Source: Ahaetulla prasina
Taxonomy: Eukaryota > Chordata > Lepidosauria > Squamata > Colubridae
DNA length: 64,000 bases
Assembly (NCBI RefSeq): GCF_028640845.1
Contig: NC_080542.1
Location: 14,711,901 to 14,775,900, forward strand
Direction of reading: 5' to 3'
In this document: piece after piece, positions 32,701 to 44,700 of the stretch
Numbering within the stretch: position 1 is the stretch's first letter
Layout: each line of letters opens with the position of its first letter
Made by a program: the position numbers and the translations under genes
Notes under the pieces: generated by a model
The model's input: the letters and a program-made list of their open reading frames with translations, nothing else
What the model was told of the DNA's origin: nothing
Databases searched by the model: none

Positions 32701-35700
32701 ACCTCTGCCCCACTGTCAACACCGACTGCGACCGGTCGGAGAGATAGGAGGAGAACCACCGATAAGCGGTGCCTCCACTCCCAATCCCTCCAACCGGCGC
32801 AGCAGGATACCATGGTCGATGGTATCGAAAGCCGCTGAGAGGTCTAATAGGACCAGGGCAGAGGAACAACCCCTATCCCTGGCCCTCAGAGATCATCCAC
32901 CAACGCGACCAAAGCCGTCTCCGTGCTGTAACCGGGCGGAAACCGGACTGGAGCAGGTCTAGATAGACAGTTTCATCCAGGTGCAAGGAAACTGATATGC
33001 CACCATACTCTCTACAACCTTAGCGCGAGCGGGTTGGAGACGGACGATAATTACCTAAAACAGCGGGTCAGGAAGGCTTCTTGAGGAGGGCCTCACCACC
33101 GCCTCTTTCAAAGGCGGCGGAAGACACCCTCCACCAAAAGCGGTCGTAATCGCCTGGAGCCAGCCTCGTGTCACCTCCTGGTGGCCAGCACCAGCCAGGA
33201 GGGCACGGGTCCAGTAAACACGTGGTGGCATTCAACCTACCCAACAACCTGTCCATGTCCTCGGAGCCACAGGGTCAAACTCATCCCAAACAATGTCACC
33301 AAGACCACCTCAGCGTCTCACCTGAGTCACCGCAATTTGGTCCAACCCGTCCCGAAGCTGAGCGATTTTATCGTATAGATAACCGTTAAACTCCTCAGCA
33401 CGTCCCTGCAGCGGGTCATCCCGCTCCCCTGGTGAAGGAGGGCGGGTCACCAAACAGGGCGGCTGGGCGGTTATCTGCCGGCGCAATGAGGGAGGAGGCG
33501 TAGCAACGCCTCGCTTCCCTCAATGCCACTAGGTAAGTCCTAGTATAGGACTTCACTAGTGTCGATCAGCCTCTGAGCGGCTAGACCTCCAGGAACTCTC
33601 TAGGCGTCTTCTCCGGCGTTTCATCCCCTCAGCTCCTCGGAGAACCAAGGGCGGTTGGGACCTGCGCGGGTCAGAGGCCGCAAAGGCACGACACGATCTA
33701 AGGCCGCCGCGGCCCGTTCCCAGGCCGCAACAAGTTCCTCAGACGTGCCGTGAGCCAGACCCTCAGGAAATGGCCCAAGCTCCGTCCGGAACCTCTCCGG
33801 GTCCATCAGGCGCCTGGGGCGGGACCAACGCATCGGCTCCCTCTCCCCGCGGTGTTGGATGGCGGTCAGAAAGTCCAGGCGAAGGAGAGTGATCTGACCA
33901 TGACAAAGGTTCAGTGACTATTTCCTTTAAGTCCAGATCTCTCAACCACTGACCAGAGACAAAATCAGATCAGTGTACCACCCCAATGTGGGTAGGGCCA
34001 TCAACTACTTGAGTCAGGTCCAAGGCCGTCATGGAGCCGTGAACTCCCGAGCTGCTGTCGATGACGAGCCAGAAGATGGCAAGTTAAAGTCCCCATGACT
34101 AAAAGTCTGGGGTCTCAACTACCACCCAGCAAGCACCTCCAGGAGCTCGGGCAGGGCAGCTGTCACGCAGCAAGGAGCCAGGTGCGACCAGCAAGCCCAT
34201 CTGACATCTATGGCCCCACTTCACAGAGGGATTCACACCCGGCAATCTGAGGTACAGTGGTCTCCCTCGGCTCCAGACTCTCTCTAATCACAACCGCCAC
34301 CCCTCCACCCCTACCCTGGGCTCTCGGCTGATGAAATGCCCGGAAGCCTGGCGGGCACATCTGTACCAGGGGCACGCCCCCTTCTGCGCCCAACCAGGTC
34401 TCCGTAATGCCTATAAAGTCCGCGGCACCCCCCTGAATAAGATCGTAAATTAGGGGGGCCTTATTGGCCACGGACCGTGCATTACACAACATCAGCCGAA
34501 GGCCCAGGCTCTGAGGGTCTTGACCATCCGGGGAACGGGAAAAGTCTGGGGGCTCGGGGCGCGCGATCGCCTGTAAGCATCGAGCGCGCACCCCCTTAAC
34601 ACGATCCGAGCCCCCACTTCCGCCAAATCTGCCCCTCCCCCATACCGTGCAAATAGCACCACCCTCCACTAGTGGAACCTGAACTCTCCCCGTAACCCTC
34701 GGACCTATTAACTCATCGCCGCGAGCAGGCGCAGGAACTGATACCCCACCCGGCGGGTTTCCCCCAACACCCACCCCACCCCCAACCCAAGCCCATCCCT
34801 CCCCCCCCCTTAAAATCCCCTTTAAAACTCCCCTTAAAAAACCTATTAAAACAACTAATTAAAAAACCTTTACAATTTGCATGTTCATTATTCTTGTAAA
34901 TTCTCTCTTTTGTTTATTTGTAAAGTTTTTAACCAATATTTTTATTTTCTCTTTATTTATTTTCAAACCTGCAACTACCCCATATTCTTCTATCTTTGTA
35001 ATTAATTTAGGTCCTGTTTCCTGTGAGTTTTCAGAAATAAACACCAATCATTAGCGAAGGCCTGTAACTTATACTCTTCCTGCTTAATTCTCATAACTTT
35101 TATTTCATTATCTTGCCTGACATTTCTGACTAATACCTTTAAGGTCAGTATAAATAACAGTGGGGATAAAGGACAACCTTGCCTTGTGCCTTTCATTATG
35201 TTCAAATCCTCAGTTATGTCACTGTTCATAATCACCTTTGTTGTTTGTCTATGGTACAGCATTTTAATCGTGTTGGTAAATTTCTCTCCAAAGTCCATAT
35301 ATTTTAATTGTACAAACATAAACTACCAACTTATTATTTTAAGATGTTGGGTGATGATAACTCTTGTGAGAAAGATTCCAGAGGCAAGAAATATTTGTCA
35401 TAAAATGACAAGAATATCACCAAAGGAGATTGTTTCATGACCAGTATTAAACATCCATAACCCTTACTGTGTATTTTATGAAGACTCTTTCTGTATCCCA
35501 CTCAAACCCAAGTACTGTATTAAGTAAAAAATAAAAAAAAAAGCATTTGTCCTTCAATTTTTAAAATTCCTTTAAAAGTCTGTTTCCTTTCTTCCTATGT
35601 TCATCCATATTTCCCCAATTAGCTTACATATGGATCAGCTCCTTTGATGAATAATGACCAAGCAGGAATTTTTGTCAAATGGATGTTCCCTGATGAGATC

Positions 35701-38700
35701 CACCAACTTAAAGGAATACTGCAATTATTGTTATATTTTGGATGGACCTGGGTTGGGTTGATTTCTCTGTTTGAGGAAGATAGGGAGAGATTTATTCAAA
35801 AGAGTCTTTCCATGTTTTCAGAGAGAGGAATCTGCTTTGATTTTATAGAATGTCTACCCCAAATGATGTATGGTAGTCAAGCTGCTGAAATGGTGGAGAA
35901 GGCAGATAAAATATATAAAGTGATCATGAGGAGTACAGTCATCGCAGTGATCTTCAACGCTGAAATTACAAGCATAGTGACATTGAGGATGATGGTCTCT
36001 GTTTTAGATTCTGATGATATCCCCAAGGAGAGAAAAGCCAAAGTTTGGATCATGACAGCTCAAATGGAATTCACCTCTATTCTAATGCAAAGACCATTGC
36101 CCATTGATTTTCTCCATAGTGCAATTTCCTTTGCAGTTCACTCAAAGGAGCTAACAGGATTTCAACGATTTATGCAGAATAAAAACCCAAATTTTGAAAA
36201 ACACGATGGGTTTATTAGGGATTTCTGGAAAGATGCATTTGAATGCTCATTCTCTAGTGATATTACCGATGGGAATGCTGAAAGGATCTGCACTGGGGAA
36301 GAGAAGCTGGAGATTCTTCCTAATTCTGTCTTTGAGACCTCCATGGGTGGACATAGTTACAGTATTTACAATGCAGTCTATGCTGTGGCACATGCTCTGA
36401 GGACCTTGCATGCCTCCAAACTCAAAACAGGTCAAAAAATTGATGAGAGAAGATGGAAGCTTCAATCACCATGGCAGGTAATGTTTACTAATCAAAATCA
36501 AGAATTATGTAAAATCTTGTAATAATGTAAAAATGTTGGCTTACAGATTTTTTTTTTCTTTACCTTTTGAAAGTGTCTTTATTTATTTATATTTCAAAAC
36601 TCTTAACTGTTCAACTCCCTCCTCCTTCCCTTTAGAGGTAGTTTTGAATGTTCATGGCATTGTCTGCTGCAAAAACCAAAAAAAATAAAAACTTATTATT
36701 TATTTATTTATTTATTTATTTTTCAAATTTATATACCGCCCTATCTCCCTAAGGACTCAGGGCGGTTCACAGGCAGTTAAAATACATATAAATACAAATT
36801 AAAAAACAACAATTAAAAAACTTATTCTATTGCCGAATTAAAAACAATATAAATAAAAAAACCCTTAAAACCAATAACTTTAAAATCTAATCCAGTCCCC
36901 CGCAGATGAATAAGTGCGTTTTAAGCTCGCGACGAAAGGTTCGGAGGTCCGGAAGTTGACGAAGTCCTGGGGGGAGTTCGTTCCAGAGGTGAGCCCCACA
37001 GAAGGCCCTTCCCTGGGTGTCGCCAGGCGGCACTGCCTAGCTGGCGGCACCCTGAGGAGTCCCTCTCTGTGGGGCGCCGGGTCGGTGAGAGGTATTTGGT
37101 AGCAGTAGGCGGTCCCGTAAATAGCCCGGCCCTATGCCATGGGCGCTTTAAAGATTGTCACCAACACCTTGAAGCGCACCGGAAGGCCACAGGTAGCCAG
37201 TGCAGTCTGCGCAGGATAGGTGTAACACGGGAGCCTCGAGGCTCCCTCTATCACCAGCGCAGCGCGTTCTGGACCAACTGAAGCCTCCGGATGCCCCTCA
37301 AGGGAGCCCCATGTGAGAGCATTGCAGTAATCCAGGCGAGGCGTCACGAGGCGTGGTGACCGTGCATAAGGCATCCCGGTCTAGAAAGGCGCAACTGGCG
37401 CACCAGGCGAACCTGGTGGAAAGCTCTCCTGGAGCGGCCGTCAAATGGTCTTCAAAGACAGCCGTTCATCCAGGAGAACGCCCAGATTGCGCACCCTCTC
37501 CATCGGGGCCAATGACTCGCCCCAACAGTCAGCCGAGGACTCAGCTGACTGTGCGGATGCCGGCATCCACAGCCACTCAGTCTTGGAGGATTGAGCTTGA
37601 GCCTGTTTCTCCCCATCCAGACCCGTCGGCCTCCAAACACGGGACAGCACTTGATAGCTTCATTGGGGTGGCTTATCTTTTATATTTTGGATGGACCTGG
37701 GTTGGGTTGATTTCTCTGTTTGAGGAAGATAGGGAGAGATTTATTCAAAAGAGTCTTTCCATGTTTTCAGAGAGAGGAATCTGCTTTGATTTTATAGAAT
37801 GTCTACCCCAAATGATGTATGGTAGTGAAGCTGCTGAAATGGTGGAGAAGGCAGATAAAATATATAAAGTGATCATGGGGAGTACAGTCATTGCAGTGAT
37901 CTTCAACGCTGAAATTACAAGCATAGTGACATTGAGGATGATGCTCTCTGTTTTAGATTCTGATGATATCCCCAAGGAGAGAAAAGCCAAAGTTTGGATC
38001 ATGACAGCTCAAATGGAATTCACCTCTATTCTAATGCAAAGACCATTGCCCATTGATTTTCTCCATGGTGCAATTTCCTTTGCAGTTCACTCAAAGGAGC
38101 TAACAGGATTTCAACGATTTATGCAGAATAAAAACCCAAATTTTGAAAAACACGATGGGTTTATTAGGGATTTCTGGAAAGATGCATTTGAATGCTCATT
38201 CTCTAGTGATATTACCGATGGGAATGCTGAAAGGATCTGCACTGGGGAAGAGAAGCTGGAGATTCTTCCTAATTCTGTCTTTGAGACCTCCATGGGTGGA
38301 CATAGTTACAGTATTTACAATGCAGTCTATGCTGTGGCACATGCTCTGAGGACCTTGCATGCCTCCAAACTCAAAACAGGTCAAAAAATTGATGAGAGAA
38401 GATGGAAGCTTCAATCACCATGGCAGGTAATGTTTACTAATCCAAATCAGGAATTATGTAAAATCTTGTAATAATGTAAAAATGTTGGCTTACAGATTTT
38501 TTTTCTCTTTACCTTTTGAAAGTGTCTTTATTTATTTATATTTCAAAACTCTTAACTGTTCAACTCCCTCCTCCTTCCCTTTAGAGGTAGTTTTGAATGT
38601 TCATGGCATTGTCTGCTGCAAAAACCAAAAAAAATAAAAACTTATTATCTTTTTCAAATACCCCATTTCCCCTAAAATAAGACTCAGCTGGAAAATAAGC

Positions 38701-41700
38701 ACTAGTATGATTTTTCAGGATGCTTGTAATATAAGCCCTACCCCCAAAATAAGCCCCAGTTAAGATTGTCAGGCAGACCAAGGCATTTAGTACCATATTT
38801 TCCCAAAAGTAAGACCTAATTGGAAATAAGCCATAATACATCTTTTGGAGCAAAAATATAAAACCCAGTCTTATTTTTGGGGAAACATGGTATTATCTGA
38901 ATAATCTAAACAATGAAGGTCATTTAGGCAAAATTGGATGCAATTTGAAAATAAACTTAAGGTATTGAAAAAGTTTGAAAAAAATCCTAACCGATGAACT
39001 TTATTTTATGTATGAAATGCTATGTAACGTATCTTTAGGATTCCTTTTAATATTTTTAATATTTATATTTCTTTGTTGTTGTTGTTTTCATTCAGCTCCA
39101 TCATTTTTTGCAGCACGTCTCTTTTAACAACAGTGCTGGAGAACAGGTTTCTTTTGGCCCCAATGGAGAATTTGAAACTGGGTTTGATGTTTTCAATTGG
39201 GTCACATTTCCAAACAAGTCCTTTCTGAAAGTCCAAATTGGAAAGATTGACCCCATGGCTCCCGCTGAAAAGCTCCTCACCATTTCTGCCAAGGAAGCTG
39301 TTTGGCCTCTCATATATAACCAGGTGTAGCTTATCTTTCACTTTTTTTGGAAATCATGTATTCATTGATTTGCAGAAGTAAATAATTAAATCTCAATTAA
39401 AATTAGATTAAACAACCTCATTTTTTTTTTGTTTGATGTAAATGAACATAAACTACTAAAGTATATATAGGTGGCTTATAGTCTAAATACCTACAGTATT
39501 TATTTAGTTCCAGTGCAACATAATCCCAGTACAAAGCACAGTTGTAATCTCTACTAATCACTCAGTGGGTTATATTATTAAAATGAGCATCAGACACAGT
39601 AAAAAACAATAAAATTAGATAACATAAAACATTAAGATAAATGGCAAAACAGAATGCAAAGATATATAATGAAATGAATCCTAGAGATGAACAATAGAAG
39701 GCAATTAAGCTAATTAATTACTTTTACATTCAATCTCAATGTGTGGTATATATAAGATGTCCTTTTTGGAGAAGCTTGACTATAATCTTAACAGTTCAAG
39801 TGACTACATATATATTTGGGTCCTGAAGGAAATAGAATTATTTTGTTTGAGTCCTAGTATATCATTTTTGTGAAGAAATATTTCTATGTATTGAGTCCTA
39901 GCTGAGCCATAGAATGGACAATTCACTAGGACATCTGAAGTAGTCAGGTGTCTTTAACTATATTTAAAAAAAGGAACAGTTAAGCAAGTGTTTCTCCAAC
40001 CCAACAAGTTTATGAGGTGTGGATTTCAACTCCCAACTTCAGCATGATGGTTGGGGAAATAACAGAATAACCTTGCAGGTATTCTACTCCAACCAAATGA
40101 TCTGGAAGTAAGGGATTTAGTCACTCAACCTTGTCATGGTCTGATCATTTGCTCCTTTGGCTGGACTTTCGAACCGCCAACCCACACCTCAGAGAGACGG
40201 AACCGACATGTTGGTTCTGTCCCAGGCGCCTGATGGACCCGGAGAGGTTTCTGACGGAGCTTGGGCCATTTTCTGAGGACCTAGCTCACGACCCGGCTGA
40301 ACAACTAGTCGCTGCCTGGGAAAGGGCGGCGGCGGGGGCCTTGGACCGTGTTATGCCTTTGCGGCCTCTGACCCAGCGCCGATCTCGACCAGCCCCTTGG
40401 TATTCTGAGGAGCTGAGAGAGATGAAGCGCCAGAAAAGACGCCTAGAGTGTGGTTGGAGGGCCAGCCATTTAGAATCTGATCGAACACTAGTAAGGTCTC
40501 ATATTCAGACCTACCTAGTGGCGATAAGAGTGGCAAAACATGAGTATTTTTCCGCTCTTATTGCATCAACAGATAACCGCCCAGCAGCCTTGTTTAGGGT
40601 GACCCGCTCCCTTCTTACCCAGGGAGCTAGGAAGGACCCCTTGCAAGGTCATGCTGAGGATTTTGGACAATATCTGCACGATAAAATCGCTCAGATCCGG
40701 GATGGGCTGGACACAGATTGGGTAGATTCGGACGGGATGATGGAGGTGGATCTTGAGGTTGTCACCTGGGAGGAGTTTGATATTGTGGCTCCCAAGGACA
40801 TGGACAGGATACTGAGGAGGCTGAATGCAACCACATGTTTGTTGGACCCGTGTCCCTCCTGGTTGGTACTGGCTGCACAGGAGGTTACATGAGGCTGTCT
40901 TCAGGGAATTGTTAACACTTCTTTGAGGGAGGGTGTCTTCCCCACCACCTTGAAAGAGGCGGTGGTGAGACCCCTCCTCAAGAAGCCCTCCCTGGATCCA
41001 GCTGTTTTGGCAAATTACTGTCCAGTCTCCAACATTCGTTTTGTGGCGAAGGTTGTCGAGAGTGTGGTAGCACATCAGCTGGATGAAACTGTCTATCTGG
41101 ACTTGTTCCAGTCTGGTTTCCGGCCTGGGTACAGCACAGAGACGGTGTTGGTCACGTTGGTGGATGATCTTTGGAGGGCCCGGGACAGAGGTTGTTCATC
41201 TGCCCTGGTCCTATTAGATCTCTCAGCGGCTTTTGATACCAACGACCATTGTATCTTGCTGCGACGGTTGGAGGAGTTAGGAGTGGGGGGGCACCGTTTT
41301 TCGGTGGTTCTCCTCCTTCCTTTCTGACCGGTCGCAGACAGTGTTGGCAGGGGGGCAGAGATCGACCGCGAGGCGCCTCTTATGTCGGGTGCCACAAGGG
41401 TCGGTCCTCTCGCCTCTCCTGTTCAACATCTATATGAAGCCGCTGGGTGAGCTCATCCGTGGTTTTGGGGTGCGGTGTCATCTGTACGCTCATGATACGC
41501 AGCTGTACATTTCCACTCCTAATCACCCCAATGAAGCCGTTGAAGTGATGTCCCGGTGTCTGGAGGCCGTGCGGGTCTGGATGGGGAAAAACAGGCTCCG
41601 ACTCAACCCGTCCAAGACCGAGTGGCTGTGGATGCCGGCATCCCAGTATAATCAGTTGACTCCATCGCTGACTGTGGGGGGCGAGTCATTGGCCCCCACA

Positions 41701-44700
41701 GAGAGAGTCCACAATCTGGGCGTTCTTCTGGATGCACGGCTGTCATTTGAAGATCATATGACGGCCATCGCCAGAGGAGCTTTTTATCAGGTTTGCCTGA
41801 TGCGCCAGTTCGTCCCTACTTAGACTGGGATTCTCTGTGCACAGTCACTCATGCCCTCGTCACTTCCCGCCTGGACTAGTGCAACGCTCTCTACATGGGG
41901 CTCCCCTTGAAGAGTACCCGGAGGCGCCAACTGGTTCAGAATGCAGCCGCGCGGGTGATAGAGGGAGTGACTCATGGCTCCCATATAACACCTCTCCTGC
42001 GTAGGATGCACTGGCTATCGGTGGTCTTCCGGGTGCAATTCAAGGTGTTGGTTACCACCTTTAAAGCGCTCTATGGCATAGGACTGGGTTATCTACAGGA
42101 CCGCCTACTGCCACCGATAGCCTCCCATTGACCAGTGCGCTCCCATAGGGAGGGTCTCCTCAGGGTGCCGTCGGCCAGACAATGTCGGCTGGCGACCCCC
42201 AGGGGGAGGGCCTTCTCTGTGGGGGCTCCAACCCTCTGGAAAGATCTACCACCAGGGATCCGCCAAATCCCTGATCTCCGGACCTTTCGACATGAGCTGA
42301 AAACATTTTTATTCCATCGCGCAGGACTGGTCTAATGGTTTTTTAAATGGGTTTTTTATTCGATTTTATAGTTTCTAGCCAATTCGAATATTTGTCTTTT
42401 AAATTTGTTCTTAATTTTTGTATTTCGTTGTTTTTATCGTGGCTGCAAACCGCCCTGAGTCCTTTGGGAAAAGGGCCGTATAGAAATTAAATAAACCTAA
42501 ACCTAAACCTAAACCCCACCTCCCCTACTCAGGAAACCCTTCACCATTTCAGACAAATGGTTGTCCAATCTCTTCTTTGAAATCTCTCCGTGTTGGAGGA
42601 CCCAGAATTTCTGGAGGCAAGCTGTTCTACCAATTAATTGTTTTGTCAGGAAATTTCTCCTTAGTTCTAGGTTGGTCCTCTCCTAGATTACTTTCCATCC
42701 ATTGCTTCTTATCCTGCTTTCTGTTCTTTTTGGGAATAGGTTGACCGTCTCTTCTTTGTGGCAGGCCCTAAAATATTGGAAGTCTGTTATTCTTCTTTTC
42801 ATTGAACTATACACACCCAATTTCTCCAACTGTTCTTCATATGTTTTGATAGCAAACCAGTAGAAGCCCACCGTCCAACTTGCCAATGGGGGCACTTCTG
42901 CTGGGACAAATTCCGCCCCTTACTGGGCTGTTGTGCTTCCCTGTACCGCCCCCTTCTTTCTCTTGGCCCCACCGACAAGGGAGAAGGAAAGCCAGGCTTG
43001 GGGAATGGTCCCCACCCTACAAGATCTCCCCCACCATTCTTTCCCAGCAGTCTTTGAAGGTGGCAACAGCAGTCTTTGAAGGCGGCAACAGATATGCACT
43101 TAAGATGGCGCCGACGAAGGCTGCCTCGGTGAAATGCTCTCTAATTGTTTCTTTATTTCTAATTGTTCTCTGTGACTCACTACGGATTTCCTACTCACGA
43201 GACCATCTGCTAAAAATTAAGGAACATTTCTTTAAGGAGCAGCTTTCTTTAATCTCACCCCCGCCTGTCTTTACAAACACGGAGGAGATTCTAACACAGG
43301 AGGAGGCAATTCCCACGGAGCCATGGATTACTAAAAAAACCAAACGACGGAAACGAAGGAAACGAGGTAAACGATCTGGGATCTTAATCAAGCTAAGAAC
43401 TCGCACTAAAACTCCTCTGCCTTCAATTTTCCTAACAAATATACGCTCACTTGCAAATAAGATGGATGAAATACTCCTCTTAAACAAATACTATTCTGAT
43501 TTTCGCAATTCAGCAGTCCTATGCTTCTCTGAAACCTGGTTAAATGAATCCATTGAAAATAGCAGCCTGAACATTCCAGGATTTCAAATTGAACGATCAG
43601 ACAGGGTTCCAGAAACATCTGGTAAAAAGAAAGGAGGAGGCTTATGCCTATATATTAATTCAACCTGGTGTCAAGATTTTAACATAATTTACAAATTCTG
43701 TGACAACAATTTAGAGACTCTAATTATCAATTGCAAACCTTACTATTCGCCTCGTGAATTTTCCTCATTTCTTCTAATTGCTGTTTATGTCCCACCACAA
43801 GCCTGTGTAAACGAGGCATTACGAACTCTAGCTGACCAAATCATGGAGGCTGAAGCCAAACACCCTGATTCACTGGCCATTGTTTTGGGAGATCTAAACA
43901 AGGCAAACTTAAGGAAAGAACTACCAAAATACTTTCAGCATGTCAATTGTCCCACCAGAGGCAAGAATACTCTAGACCACTGCTACACAACACTAAAAGA
44001 TGCCTATCGGTCTTTACCACGTGCAGCTGTAGGACACTCTGATCATTGCATGATTCACCTTGTACCTGCTTACAGGCAAAGACTTAAAGCCATAAAACCA
44101 ATAATTAAATCAGTGAAAACCTGGACGGAGGAATCAGAATTAAAGCTACAGGCATGTTTTGACTGCACTGATTGGAATATTTTTAAAGATACCTCTGCAG
44201 ACCTGGATGAACTCACAGATACTGTAACATCATATGTCAGCTTCTGTGAAGACCTATGTGTACCTACAAGGAACTTGCGAATACACAGTAATAACAAACC
44301 TTGGTTTACACCTAAACTTAAGCAGCTACGACATTCCAAAGAGGAAGCCTACAGAAAAGGTGATAAAATGCTGTACAATCAGGCCAGAAATGCACTAACA
44401 AGGGAGATAAGAGCAGCAAAAAGACGCTACTCTGAAAAGCTAAAGAATCAATTTTCAGCAAATGAACCAGCAAACATGTGGAAAACTCTTAAAAATATCA
44501 CCGGCTATGGCAAACCTCCTTCCCAGGCTGAAGGTAATCAACAACTGGCAGATGACCTGAATGAGTTTTACTGCAGGTTTGAAAGGAAACTACAGCCACC
44601 TATCTCCACAACCCCATCTCAGACACACCAACAACAGCCAAGCCTCCTACAACTGACCCCATTTCATTGGGTTCACAACCCCTAGTGATCACAGAAAAGG

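Noticed and set aside
34208..34774. 188-codon minus-strand frame, proline/glycine rich, as a gene
   Set aside because: It leads into the L2 endonuclease ([14 protein letters not shown]) and is part of the antisense L2.
37353..38471. A 372-codon open frame on the + strand, the longest near gene 2
   Set aside because: Its first ~110 codons are antisense L2 sequence read through by chance; only 37680 onward is V2R exon 3 copy B, followed by intron.
42490..42518. Telomere-like (CCTAAA)n stretch
   Set aside because: Three to four AAACCT units forming the tail of an L2 copy; the unit is not the vertebrate CCCTAA.
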